From Superficieibacter sp. 1612_C1 (GTDB lineage Bacteria; Pseudomonadota; Gammaproteobacteria; Enterobacterales; Enterobacteriaceae): 64,000 nucleotides of DNA. The DNA lies in assembly GCF_015234305.1 (NCBI RefSeq), contig NZ_JADGMI010000002.1, positions 434,001 to 498,000 on the forward strand. The letters are read 5' to 3'. A program made the translations under genes and the position numbers. A model generated the notes under the pieces. It did no database searches, was not told the DNA's origin, and was given only the letters and a program-made list of their open reading frames with translations. Shown piece by piece: positions 8,232 to 16,776 of the stretch. Within the stretch, counting starts at the first letter, position 1; the number at the start of each line of letters is the position of its first letter.

Positions 8232-9245
8232 GTGACCGGGATCGGAAAAAGCAGGAAAACGACTATCTACGATCTGGCCGAACTGTCTGGCGTTTCCGCC
8301 AGCGCGGTAAGTGCGATCCTTAATGGCAACTGGAAAAAACGGCGCATCAGCGCGAAGCTGGCCGAAAAAGTCACGCGTATCGCGCAGGAGCAGGGCTACG
8401 CGGTCAATCGACAGGCCAGCCTGCTACGCAGCAACCGGTCGAAAATTATCGGCATGATCGTGCCGAAATACGATAACCGCTACTTTGGCTCGATTGTCGA
8501 AACCTTTGAGGCGATGGCGCGTGAGCGCGGCCTGTTTCCAATTATTACCTGTACGCGCCGTGACCCGGTGCTGGAGCTGGAAGCGGCGCGCACGATGCTC
8601 TCCTGGCAGGTGGACTGGCTGATTGCCACCGGGGCGACCGACCCGGATAAAATCACCGAGCTGTGCGCGCCGTCCGGCGTGCCGACGCTGAATCTCGATC
8701 TGCCGGGAACGCTTGCTCCCTCGGTGATTTCGGATAACTATGCGGGCGCGAAGGAACTGACCCGGCGCATCCTGGTGAACAGTGAAAAACGCTACGGCGA
8801 AAAACGCCCGCTGGTGTTCGTGGGGGGACGTGGTTCCGATCACAACACCCGCGAGCGTTTGCGCGGCTTTCGCGACGCCCACCAGGATGCAGGACTCGCC
8901 TTGCCGGAAGAGAATATGTTGGCCTGCGGCTATGCGCCGCATAAAGCGGAGCTGGCGCTACGCACGTTTTTCAGTGCGGGAGAGAAACATACCGGCGGCC
9001 TGTTTGTTAACTCCACCATCTCGCTGGAAGGCGTCGTAAGCTGGCTGACGCAGGCGGGATATCGCGGTCACGAGCAGCCGCCAATGGGCTGTTTTGACTG
9101 GGACCCGTTCGTCACCCTGCTGGGTCACGACATCGAAATGGTCAGACAGGATGTGCCCGCCATGCTGGAAGCGGTATTTGAGATCATCGATGCGGGAGAC
9201 GTGCAGAAACAGCAGCGGGAGATCCCGCCGATTTTCGTTTCCTGA
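8232..9245 (+). CDS. rbtR: LacI-family repressor of ribitol catabolism
   Basis: A 337-residue LacI/GalR-family regulator. The N-terminal helix-turn-helix ('TIYDLAELSGVSASAVSAIL', about residues 10-30) and hinge are followed by a periplasmic-binding-protein-like effector domain. It starts with GTG preceded by GGAGAG. It is divergent from rbtD and converges on dalR with a 9-base gap, the same central placement of the two regulators as in the Klebsiella rbt-dal locus. It most likely represses rbtDK, with D-ribulose or ribitol as inducer; the inducer assignment is from the Klebsiella system. Confidence 0.87.
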   Translation: MTGIGKSRKTTIYDLAELSGVSASAVSAILNGNWKKRRISAKLAEKVTRIAQEQGYAVNRQASLLRSNRSKIIGMIVPKYDNRYFGSIVETFEAMARERGLFPIITCTRRDPVLELEAARTMLSWQVDWLIATGATDPDKITELCAPSGVPTLNLDLPGTLAPSVISDNYAGAKELTRRILVNSEKRYGEKRPLVFVGGRGSDHNTRERLRGFRDAHQDAGLALPEENMLACGYAPHKAELALRTFFSAGEKHTGGLFVNSTISLEGVVSWLTQAGYRGHEQPPMGCFDWDPFVTLLGHDIEMVRQDVPAMLEAVFEIIDAGDVQKQQREIPPIFVS

Positions 9246-9254
9246 CCGCCAGCC

Positions 9255-10193
9255 TTAGTGGGTCAACAGCCAGCGGGCAGTGCCTTCATCCGTCACCAGA
9301 CCGTTGATCCAGCCGCCTTTTAGCGCGGCCAGAATCACCGGACGCTTGTCCTCACCACAGGCGACTGCAATGCGCGGGTGGCTGTTGCGGCGGATGTCAT
9401 AACTGGTGATCAGCCGGTTGCTTTCGGACTCCGCCACCTGGCCTTCAGCATCAATAAAGCGCCCGAGGATCTCGCCGATAGCTCCGCGCTGGCGCAGATC
9501 GTCCAGCTGCTCAAGATTAATAAAGCCATCCTTAAAAATCGGACTTTGCGTGCCCAGCGCACCGATACCGACAAAAATGACATCCGCATGATCGGCCACC
9601 GACGTGACACTTTCAAACAGGCGGTTCGAGGACCACATTTTGTGTTCCGGAATGGATTTCGCATAGCGCGGCGCGGGCCACTGAAAATAGTTCGCCTGGA
9701 TCTTCCGCGCCAGCAGCAGCGGCACATCGTCGTAGTAGTTACATTGGCCGTTTTCATCCATCGCGCTAATCAGCGCCACGCATTTGCTATTTTTGCTTTC
9801 GAAATCAATGCGTTTAATGGTTTTTTTCAGCGTCAAACCGGAACCGATACCGATGACTTTGGCGCTGGTGCCTTTCAGATATTGTGACATCAACTGATAG
9901 CAGCCGTAAGAAACGCTATCCAGCGTGGATTCGCTGGCAAACGTGGGCACGATATTACAGTCGTGAAGGTTATATTTTTCTTTCAATAGCGAGGCGTAGT
10001 TGAGACAGGCGGCTACCGGATGATGAAGCCCGATCGAAACAATACCTTCTTCTTTGGCAGCGGCAATCAGACGCTGCACCACTGGCCGCGACGTGCCGAG
10101 CAGCGCCGCAATCTCACTCTGGTTTTGACCCGCAACATAATACATCCATGCGGCTCTGACTTTTTGGTCAAATCGGATGTCATCTTCTTTCAT
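9255..10193 (-). CDS. dalR: SorC/DeoR-type regulator of D-arabinitol catabolism
   Basis: A 312-residue SorC-family regulator. An N-terminal helix-turn-helix ('QNQSEIAALLGTSRPVVQRLIAAA', about residues 23-46) is followed by a sugar-binding domain of the SorC/CggR type with 'GIGSGLTLKKTIKRI' and 'GIGALG' segments. It is transcribed divergently from dalD over a 215-base spacer. By position and family it corresponds to DalR, which controls dalDKT in Klebsiella; effector identity cannot be read from the sequence. Confidence 0.83.
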   Translation of the reverse strand: MKEDDIRFDQKVRAAWMYYVAGQNQSEIAALLGTSRPVVQRLIAAAKEEGIVSIGLHHPVAACLNYASLLKEKYNLHDCNIVPTFASESTLDSVSYGCYQLMSQYLKGTSAKVIGIGSGLTLKKTIKRIDFESKNSKCVALISAMDENGQCNYYDDVPLLLARKIQANYFQWPAPRYAKSIPEHKMWSSNRLFESVTSVADHADVIFVGIGALGTQSPIFKDGFINLEQLDDLRQRGAIGEILGRFIDAEGQVAESESNRLITSYDIRRNSHPRIAVACGEDKRPVILAALKGGWINGLVTDEGTARWLLTH

Positions 10194-10302
10194 TATGATT
10201 TTCAGGTCCTTACCTTAACAATGTAGCAACATTTTCGGATGAAACTCTGTTTCGCATTGTGGCGTTTGCGCACAATACAGGCAATGTTTTGTTGATGAGT
10301 GG

Positions 10303-10318
10303 TCAAAAGTAATTTTGA
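10303..10318. promoter_or_regulatory. Candidate DalR operator
   Basis: TCAAAA-GTAA-TTTTGA, an inverted repeat with perfect 6-base arms, lies between dalR and dalD, about 90 bases before dalD. The spacer also contains a TGTGATC half-site near 10335 that could be part of a CRP site. Both assignments are inference from symmetry and position. Confidence 0.4.
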
Positions 10319-10408
10319 TGGTCATTTGCTCTTTTGTGATCTGTGGCTCTATTTTCAATCTTTTGCTCATGTACATTCAGCTGCATAAACTCAATGGAGA
10401 GCAAAGCA

Positions 10409-11776
10409 ATGAACAATCAATACACATGGTTACACATCGGTCTGGGTTCTTTTCATCGTGCACATCAAGCCTGGTACATGCACAAACTCATTGAGTCCGG
10501 CGACAAAACCTGGCATATCGCCGCCGGCAATATTCGTAACGATGCTGAACATGTCGTGTCGGCATTAACCGCGCAAAACGGGCGCTATGTTCTGGAAACC
10601 GTCAGCCCGGAAGGCGAGCGTAAGTACGAAGAAATTACCTCTATTCAGAAGCTGCTGCCGTGGCAGGAAAACCTGCAACCGCTGATTAACGAAGGTGCTA
10701 ACGCGGCGACCAAAGTCATCGCCTTTACCGTGACGGAAAGCGGTTATTACCTGAATACCAGTCATAAACTGGAGGTGAATAACCCGGATATCGTTAGCGA
10801 CCTGAACGGCGGCAACAAAACCATTTACGGCACTATCACGAAAATCCTCGAAAAACGTATCGCCGATAACGCGGGTCCGCTGACCCTGTTGAACTGCGAT
10901 AACGTGCGTCACAACGGCGAACGCTTCCACGACGGCCTGGTTGAATTCCTCACTCTGACGGGCAAAACGGCTGTAATTGAGTGGCTGCATAACAACGCCA
11001 CCTGCCCGAATACCATGGTAGACCGTATCACCCCGCGTCCGGCGGCAGATCTGCCGGCGCGCATCAAAGCGCAAACCGGTATTGACGATAAAGCGCCGGT
11101 GATGGGCGAAACCTTTATCCAGTGGGTTATCGAAGACAACTTTAAAGCCGAACGCCCGGCCTTTGAGAAAGTGGGCGCAGAGCTGGTGGATTCCGTTATT
11201 CCTTACGAAGAAGCCAAAATCCGTATCCTGAACTCTTCCCATAGCTGCATCGCGTGGGCCGGTACGCTGATGGGCCAGCAGTACATTCATGAAAGTACCT
11301 TAACCGACGCCATCTACGCGATTGCCGATCGTTACGTAACTGAAGATGTTATCCCTTGCCTTGGCGATAACGGCATTGATTTGCCGAAATATCGTGATGT
11401 CGTGTTACAGCGCTTCACTAACCCGCATATACAGGACACCAACCAGCGCGTTGCGGCTGACGGCTTCTCTAAAATCCCGGCGATGATTGCCCCGACGCTA
11501 CAGGAGTGCTACCAGCGTGGCGTGCGTCCGGCGGCCACCGCCATGCTGCCAGCCCTGTTCTTCGTCTACATGGAGCAGTGGCACAAAGGCCAGCTGCCGT
11601 ACGAGTATCAGGACGGCATTCTCGATGCGCAGGCCGTTCACGCGATGTTTAACGCCGCCGACCCGATCAGCGTCTACGCCAAAGACCGCGCGCTGTTTGG
11701 CGACCTGGCTAATAACGCCGATTTTGCCGCGCTGCTGCGTGAAAAAATCAACGCCGTCTACTCCCTGATCCATTGA
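10409..11776 (+). CDS. dalD: D-arabinitol 4-dehydrogenase
   Basis: A 455-residue polyol-specific long-chain dehydrogenase (mannitol dehydrogenase family). It has an N-terminal nucleotide-binding segment '[12 protein letters not shown]' and the family catalytic signature K-x4-N-x2-H in '[17 protein letters not shown]'. Family and locus match Klebsiella DalD (455 residues), which oxidises D-arabinitol to D-xylulose with NAD+. The start at 10409 was chosen over the longer frame from 10343 because GGAGA lies eight bases upstream and the length matches. First gene of dalD-dalK-dalT. Confidence 0.93.
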   Translation: MNNQYTWLHIGLGSFHRAHQAWYMHKLIESGDKTWHIAAGNIRNDAEHVVSALTAQNGRYVLETVSPEGERKYEEITSIQKLLPWQENLQPLINEGANAATKVIAFTVTESGYYLNTSHKLEVNNPDIVSDLNGGNKTIYGTITKILEKRIADNAGPLTLLNCDNVRHNGERFHDGLVEFLTLTGKTAVIEWLHNNATCPNTMVDRITPRPAADLPARIKAQTGIDDKAPVMGETFIQWVIEDNFKAERPAFEKVGAELVDSVIPYEEAKIRILNSSHSCIAWAGTLMGQQYIHESTLTDAIYAIADRYVTEDVIPCLGDNGIDLPKYRDVVLQRFTNPHIQDTNQRVAADGFSKIPAMIAPTLQECYQRGVRPAATAMLPALFFVYMEQWHKGQLPYEYQDGILDAQAVHAMFNAADPISVYAKDRALFGDLANNADFAALLREKINAVYSLIH

Positions 11777-11785
11777 GAGGTCGCT

Positions 11786-13249
11786 ATGTACTTAGGCATC
11801 GATCTGGGCACCTCTGAAGTCAAAGGGCTGGTGATTGACGAGAATCACGACATTGTCGCTACCCATAGCGCGCCGCTGACCATTCAGCGACCCCATCCGC
11901 ACTGGTCGGAACAGGATCCGCAGGCGTGGTGGGACGCGACCAACTACGTCATTGCCACGCTGCGCGAGAAGTGCGCCCCGCACTGGAACGCGATTAAAGC
12001 GATTGGCCTTTCCGGGCAAATGCACGGCGCGATACTGCTTGACGGCGACAATGCCGTCATCCGTCCGGCGATCCTGTGGAACGACACCCGCAGCGCGGCG
12101 GAGTGCGTCGAACTGGAAGAAAGCGCGTCCGAGCTGCACGCCATTGCCGGTAATCTCGCCATGCCGGGCTTTACCGCACCAAAACTGCTGTGGGTACGCA
12201 AGCACGAGCCGGAAAACTTCCAGCGACTGCAAACCGTGCTGCTGCCGAAAGATTACCTGCGCTTCAAAATGACCGGCAAAAAGATTGCCGATATGTCGGA
12301 CGCGGCAGGGACGCTGTGGCTGGATGTTGCCCGCCGCGACTGGTCAGATTATCTGCTGGAGAAATGCGGACTGGCACGCTGCAACATGCCGAGCCTGGTG
12401 GAAGGCTGTGACGCTTCCGCCACGCTGGACCCGCACGTTGCCGAAAGCTGGGGCTTAAACCCTTCCGTCGTGGTGGCGGGTGGCGGTGGCGATAACGCGG
12501 TCAGTGCGATTGGCGTTGGCGCGGTTGCCCCTGGCGATGCCTTTATTTCTCTTGGCACCTCCGGCGTGATGTTTGTGGTGAACGAGGCTTATCGTCCCGC
12601 ACCGCAGTCGGCTGTTCACGCCTTCTGCCACGTTCTGCCGAATCGCTGGCATCAAATGAGCGTGATGTTAAGCGCGGCCAGCTGTTTGCAATGGTTCTGC
12701 CGCCTGGTGGGCATTACCGAGGCGGAACTGCTGGAGGAGGTCGCCCAGCTTAGTGACGAGCAGCGGGCCAGCGCACCGCAGTTCCTGCCGTATCTGTCCG
12801 GCGAACGCACGCCGCATAACGATCCGGATGCGAAAGGGATGTTCCACGGCATGACCCACTCCACCAACCGTGCGCTGCTGGGCTACGCGGTGATTGAAGG
12901 CGTGAGCTTCGGGATTGCCGATGGTTTACGGGTATTGCAGGAGAGCGGCACCCACATTGAACAATGTTCGCTGGTGGGCGGCGGGGCGCGGAGTCCTTAC
13001 TGGGCGCAACTGCTGGCCGATATTCTCAACATGCCGATCGTCACCCATAAAGGCGGCGAAACGGGTGGGGCGCTGGGAGCCGCACGTCTGGCTTGTCTGG
13101 CAACCGGACAGTCTGTGGAAACGGTCTGCAAAAAACCGGAAATTTATAAGATCTATCAGGCGACGCCAGCACGTCAGGACATTTTGCAACAGCGCTATCA
13201 GGCGTTTAACGCGCTCTATCAGAACGATCTCAGGTTACGGAATAAATAA
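11786..13249 (+). CDS. dalK: D-xylulose kinase
   Basis: A 487-residue FGGY kinase of the xylulokinase type. It starts 'MYLGIDLGTSEVKGLVID', carries the substrate-binding 'GLSGQMHGAILLDGD' (about residues 75-89), 'WNDTRS' and the C-terminal glycine motifs 'VGGGARSPYWAQLLADIL' and 'GALGAARLA'. It phosphorylates D-xylulose, the DalD product, to D-xylulose 5-phosphate. It follows dalD after 9 bases, so the two are cotranscribed. Length equals that of Klebsiella DalK as known for the family. Confidence 0.93.
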   Translation: MYLGIDLGTSEVKGLVIDENHDIVATHSAPLTIQRPHPHWSEQDPQAWWDATNYVIATLREKCAPHWNAIKAIGLSGQMHGAILLDGDNAVIRPAILWNDTRSAAECVELEESASELHAIAGNLAMPGFTAPKLLWVRKHEPENFQRLQTVLLPKDYLRFKMTGKKIADMSDAAGTLWLDVARRDWSDYLLEKCGLARCNMPSLVEGCDASATLDPHVAESWGLNPSVVVAGGGGDNAVSAIGVGAVAPGDAFISLGTSGVMFVVNEAYRPAPQSAVHAFCHVLPNRWHQMSVMLSAASCLQWFCRLVGITEAELLEEVAQLSDEQRASAPQFLPYLSGERTPHNDPDAKGMFHGMTHSTNRALLGYAVIEGVSFGIADGLRVLQESGTHIEQCSLVGGGARSPYWAQLLADILNMPIVTHKGGETGGALGAARLACLATGQSVETVCKKPEIYKIYQATPARQDILQQRYQAFNALYQNDLRLRNK

Positions 13250-13259
13250 TTTTTAAAAA

Positions 13260-13284
13260 GGCACCCCGCGTAAGCGTGGGTGCC
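13260..13284 (+). promoter_or_regulatory. Intercistronic hairpin between dalK and dalT
   Basis: GGCACCC (13260-13266) pairs with GGGTGCC (13278-13284), extended inward by CGC/GCG around a GTAA loop with one bulge. No U-tract follows. It is more likely an mRNA-stabilising or partial attenuator structure than a full terminator, and could set lower dalT than dalDK expression. Confidence 0.55.
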
Positions 13285-13314
13285 AGATCCTTATACCCTA
13301 CAAATGAGGCACTT

Positions 13315-14595
13315 ATGACGAATACCAATAAACAGTGGCTGGGATTGCCGCTAAATCTGTTATGGGGCTATATCGCAATCGCGGTGTTTATGACCGGCGA
13401 CGGATTTGAACTGGCCTTTCTCTCTCACTACATCACCGGCCTGGGCTTTACCCCGGCGGAAGCCTCGTTTGCCTTTACGCTGTATGGCCTGGCGGCGGCG
13501 CTCTCCGCATGGATTTCCGGCGTGGTCGCCGAAATTATCACCCCGCAAAAAACCATGTTTATTGGCTTTGTCATGTGGGCGGTGTTCCACGTGCTATTCC
13601 TGGTGTTTGGCCTCGGTCACGCTAATTATGCGCTGATCCTGCTGTTTTACGGCATCCGTGGCTTTGCCTATCCGCTGTTCCTCTACTCCTTTATCGTTAT
13701 CATCATTCATAACGTGAAGAGCGACAGTTCCAGTTCTGCGCTGGGTTGGTACTGGGCGGTTTACTCTATCGGTATCGGCGTCGCGGGCAGCTATATTCCC
13801 AGCTTCACCATTCCGCTGATGGGCGAACTGGGCACGCTGTGGACCGCGTTAGGTTTCTGCGTTGCCGGTGGTTTAATTGCGATGGTGTCTCTGCGTAACG
13901 TCAACACGCCGACCCGGATGCATAACCTCACCACGCGTGAAAAATTCAGCGAGCTGAGCCGTGCGGTTACGCTGCTGTACACCAACAAAAACATTCTCTG
14001 TTCCAGTATTGTCCGCATTATCAATACGCTGTCGCTGTTTGGTTTCGCGGTCATTATGCCGATGATGTTTGTCGATAAACTCGGCTTTACCACCTCAGAA
14101 TGGTTGCAGGTGTGGGCGGTGTTCTTCTTTACCACCATCTTCTCCAATATTTTCTGGGGCATTGTGTCAGAGAAAATGGGCTGGATGAAAGTGGTGCGCT
14201 GGTTTGGCTGCATTGGCATGGCATTGTCCAGCCTGGCGTTTTACTACATCCCGCTGTGGGCGGGGCACAACTTTGCCATGGCGCTGATCCCGGCTATTTC
14301 TCTGGGTATTTTCGTCGCCGCATTCGTACCGATGGCCGCCGTTTTCCCGGCGCTGGAACCGCATCACACCGGGGCGGCGATTTCGGTTTATAACCTCTCT
14401 GCCGGCCTGTCCAACTTCCTTGCGCCTGCTATCGCGGTCGTGCTGTTGCCGTGGTTCGACACGCTTGGCGTGGTCATTGCCTATACCGCGCTGTATCTGA
14501 TTGCTTTTGTGATTTGCCATTTCATTGACGTTGAACAACCGGGTTTTGAACGTAAAACGCGTTATGCCGAAGATGGTGCACTGAAAGTTTCCTGA
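13315..14595 (+). CDS. dalT: D-arabinitol permease, MFS
   Basis: A 426-residue, 12-helix major facilitator of the polyol permease family, matching Klebsiella DalT in length and position. It has alternating hydrophobic helices throughout and a hydrophilic central loop (about residues 190-220) between the two six-helix halves. It imports D-arabinitol by proton symport at the inner membrane. The start at 13315 has GAGG five bases upstream; the longer frame from 13276 would run through the hairpin. Because no rbtT is present in the window, DalT is the only obvious pentitol importer here and may also have to carry ribitol. Confidence 0.9.
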   Translation: MTNTNKQWLGLPLNLLWGYIAIAVFMTGDGFELAFLSHYITGLGFTPAEASFAFTLYGLAAALSAWISGVVAEIITPQKTMFIGFVMWAVFHVLFLVFGLGHANYALILLFYGIRGFAYPLFLYSFIVIIIHNVKSDSSSSALGWYWAVYSIGIGVAGSYIPSFTIPLMGELGTLWTALGFCVAGGLIAMVSLRNVNTPTRMHNLTTREKFSELSRAVTLLYTNKNILCSSIVRIINTLSLFGFAVIMPMMFVDKLGFTTSEWLQVWAVFFFTTIFSNIFWGIVSEKMGWMKVVRWFGCIGMALSSLAFYYIPLWAGHNFAMALIPAISLGIFVAAFVPMAAVFPALEPHHTGAAISVYNLSAGLSNFLAPAIAVVLLPWFDTLGVVIAYTALYLIAFVICHFIDVEQPGFERKTRYAEDGALKVS

Positions 14596-14604
14596 TTTAA
14601 CGTA

Positions 14605-14631
14605 GCTGGCACGACCGGACGTTGTGCCAGC
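14605..14631 (+). promoter_or_regulatory. Hairpin between dalT and the HAD gene
   Basis: A perfect 8-bp stem, GCTGGCAC (14605-14612) with GTGCCAGC (14624-14631) and an 11-base loop, ends 17 bases before the start codon of the next gene. No U-tract follows, so partial readthrough from dalT into the phosphatase gene is expected. Confidence 0.6.
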
Positions 14632-14648
14632 GCATTATGGATGTTGTT

Positions 14649-15323
14649 ATGAAGAACGCTAAAGCCGCAGTTTTTGATATGGATGGAGTGATTATTGACT
14701 CGGAAGCACTATGGCAGAGCGCTCAAATCTCGTCGCTGGCGGAGTTTGGCATTGCTATTACCAATGAACAGTGTGAGCAGTTAACTACCGGCAGACGCTC
14801 AGATGAAATTGCCTGTATCTGGCAGGAAAAATTTAATCTTGATGTTAATCCCTCGCTGCTTGAGGCCGATATTTTGACGCGGGTGGTCAGCCTGATCGAG
14901 CGTTACGGTGAGGCGATGGAAGGGCTTTATGATGCGCTCCACTATTTCCGTCGCGAAGGCTACAAAATCGCGCTGGCTACCTCGTCCAGCCATCGGGTGA
15001 TTCAGGTCGTCTTTGATAAGCTCGGTTTATGGAAATATTTCGATGTGATCAGCAGCGCAGCTGACGTCGAACGCGGTAAGCCCGATCCGGCGGTCTATCT
15101 GGCAACGGCAAAGAAATTAGCCCTGACGCCTGCGCAATGTCTGGTGATCGAAGACAGCGGCAATGGCTTCCTCGCTGCACAACGCGCCGGAATGCACACA
15201 TGGGCCGTCACGCCACAGTGCCATCATGAAAAGTTCAGTAATGCCGCCGGAAATTGCCGCACGCTCAGCGAGCTGGTAGCCGCGCTTTCTTCGCAGAAAG
15301 TCGTGTCCTGCGAGAGCATTTAA
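14649..15323 (+). CDS. HAD-superfamily sugar phosphatase (beta-PGM/YniC-like), dal-linked
   Basis: A 224-residue HAD phosphatase of the cap-containing beta-phosphoglucomutase/YniC subgroup. Motif I is 'FDMDGVIIDSE' (both catalytic aspartates), motif II 'ATSSS', motif III the lysine in 'ERGKPDP', motif IV 'VIEDSGNG'. YniC (HxpB) dephosphorylates 2-deoxyglucose 6-phosphate and other sugar phosphates. It follows dalT after 53 bases in the same direction, and a large inverted repeat follows it, so it looks like the last gene of the dal unit. It may remove toxic or misformed pentose or pentitol phosphates; substrate unknown. The start at 14649 is supported only by a weak upstream GGAT; 14637 is an alternative. 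Confidence 0.75.
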   Translation: MKNAKAAVFDMDGVIIDSEALWQSAQISSLAEFGIAITNEQCEQLTTGRRSDEIACIWQEKFNLDVNPSLLEADILTRVVSLIERYGEAMEGLYDALHYFRREGYKIALATSSSHRVIQVVFDKLGLWKYFDVISSAADVERGKPDPAVYLATAKKLALTPAQCLVIEDSGNGFLAAQRAGMHTWAVTPQCHHEKFSNAAGNCRTLSELVAALSSQKVVSCESI

Positions 15324-15328
15324 CGAAT

Positions 15329-15394
15329 AAGTAAGCGTTGAGACACATTTCCTGGATGTAAACGGTCTCATTTTGGAGGTCTCAGCGCTTACTT
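15329..15394. repeat. Long imperfect inverted repeat after the dal operon
   Basis: Sixteen-base arms at 15329-15344 (AAGTAAGCGTTGAGAC) and 15379-15394 pair with one mismatch that becomes G-U in RNA; a shorter GGTCTC copy lies inside the 34-base loop. The tail is pyrimidine-rich (CTTCCTTC) rather than a run of U. It could act as an operon-end structure for the dal message, but the arm length is unusual for a simple terminator. Confidence 0.55.
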
Positions 15395-15440
15395 CCTTCG
15401 ATGCAGGGGGGATTAATGTTGTGGTTTGATAATCAGGCTG

Positions 15441-15548
15441 CATGGCAGCGCTGCCATGCCGGGTGGCGGCTTCGCCTTACCCGGCCTACACCAGGCTGTA
15501 CCCTCAGACTCTATATTGTAGGCCCGGTAAGCGCAGCGCCACCGGGCA
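15441..15548. repeat. BIME: two REP elements plus an 18-base palindrome
   Basis: Two oppositely oriented REP units at 15458-15489 and 15518-15548 are preceded by the perfect palindrome CATGGCAGCGCTGCCATG at 15441-15458. They lie between the convergent dal/HAD transcript and yegS. Confidence 0.88.
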
Positions 15549-15562
15549 AAACGGTGTAACCG

Positions 15563-16462
15563 TCAGCGTAGCAGCGGACAATCGGGCGGCAGACGGCAAC
15601 GTAGCGCGTTGGGCAGGATCTCAATGCGGAAGGACTCCCCGCGCAGCGGCTCGCCGTCGAGGTTAAAGGTGATTTCATGCGGGGCGCTGACTTCAAACCA
15701 TGACGATGCCCCGTCGATAATATTTGGGCTGTCCTGCGGCTGGGTGAGGGTGGTAAAAATCGCCGGGAGCAGGCCGTCGCCGGTGAACACGCGCAGGTGC
15801 AGCAAACCGTCATTAATCAGCGCATCCGGACAAAGCTGCTGTCCGCCACCCGCCTGCCGACCATTGCCGATGCCAATGACCAGCGCGTCGCCGTGCCAGT
15901 GAAAATTCTCCCCGCGGATGTCACAACGATCCGGCGTTAGGGTATCCATACGCATCAGACCGTGAATAAGATAGGATACGCCGCCCAACGCGGCTTTCAG
16001 CTTTTCCGGCGTTTCGCTGGTGATCCGCGGACCAAAGCCGCCGGTCGCCATATTAATAAAACAGGTTTTATGGTTAACTCTGGCGATATCCACCGCCACG
16101 GCATTACCGGCAATGGCCAGCTTTAACGCTTTATCCAGCGTATCCGGTACGCCTGCGCTGGTGGCAAAATCATTCGCGGTTCCCAACGGCAGAATGCCCA
16201 TTGCCGGAACGTTTTCACCAGCAAGCTGAATCAGCGCCGTAGAAACCTCATTAATCGTGCCATCTCCGCCGCCAGCGATAACGGTTTCCACCCCCAGACG
16301 CCAGGCTTCCTCAACATAGCGCTCCGCATCGCCTTTTTCCCAGGTGACGCGAACGTGGATCGTCACGCCTTCATTGCGCAGCATATAAACCGCTTCGCGT
16401 AGCAGTTCGTCGCCAGCATTTTTACCATTCAGAATGAGTAAACTGGCGGGAAAATTTGTCAT
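15563..16462 (-). CDS. yegS: Lipid/diacylglycerol-kinase-like protein YegS
   Basis: A 299-residue protein, same length as E. coli YegS, a phosphatidylglycerol kinase in vitro. It has the DAGK catalytic domain with the nucleotide-binding motif GGGDGT (about residues 64-69) followed by '[12 protein letters not shown]', and a C-terminal beta-sandwich lipid-binding half ending '[12 protein letters not shown]'. The start at 16462 reproduces the E. coli N-terminus ([13 protein letters not shown]); the frame continues eight codons upstream without a better site. It probably acts at the inner-membrane surface; the physiological lipid is not settled. Confidence 0.93.
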   Translation of the reverse strand: MTNFPASLLILNGKNAGDELLREAVYMLRNEGVTIHVRVTWEKGDAERYVEEAWRLGVETVIAGGGDGTINEVSTALIQLAGENVPAMGILPLGTANDFATSAGVPDTLDKALKLAIAGNAVAVDIARVNHKTCFINMATGGFGPRITSETPEKLKAALGGVSYLIHGLMRMDTLTPDRCDIRGENFHWHGDALVIGIGNGRQAGGGQQLCPDALINDGLLHLRVFTGDGLLPAIFTTLTQPQDSPNIIDGASSWFEVSAPHEITFNLDGEPLRGESFRIEILPNALRCRLPPDCPLLR

Positions 16463-16605
16463 CCTTTGTGCCTCTTGTCGCAACATGCTGACATAACGCT
16501 CATTTTTCAGGCGGGGGACGAGATAATCGTAACCCGAATTTCAGAATATAAGTGTATCTCAGGAAAGAGAGGAACGTGTAAGAACACGCTGAATTATAAG
16601 AGGCT

Positions 16606-16692
16606 AAAAAAATGCGCCTGCGTAAGGGAGATTACGCAGGCTAAGGAGGTGGTTCCTGGTACAACTAGCATTTATGAGTTATGTTTTTCAGC
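16606..16692 (-). ncRNA. cyaR: CyaR (RyeE) Hfq-dependent small RNA
   Basis: The minus strand reads an 87-base sequence that matches CyaR: 5' GCTGAAAAACATAA, a central 'GTACCAGGAACCACCTCCTTA' region carrying the conserved anti-Shine-Dalgarno stretch (CCTCCTTA), then a strong terminator hairpin (GCCTGCGTAA-TCTCCC-TTACGCAGGC) and a run of T. CyaR lies next to yegQ in E. coli and Salmonella, as here. It is CRP-activated and represses ompX, luxS, nadE and yqaE by base pairing. A TATTAT -10 lies just upstream and a TCACA half-site centred near 16735 could be the CRP site. Coordinates of both ends follow the known E. coli transcript. Confidence 0.93.
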
Positions 16693-16776
16693 GAAACGAA
16701 TAATATCTCTATTAAACACAACGGTGTGTGATCGGATTCTAAGATTCCTTCACTGAGTAAAAATAACGTTAATAAA

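Noticed and set aside
15441-15458. The palindrome CATGGCAGCGCTGCCATG as an operator
   Set aside because: It abuts a REP unit between two convergent genes with no promoter nearby, so it is more simply part of the BIME.
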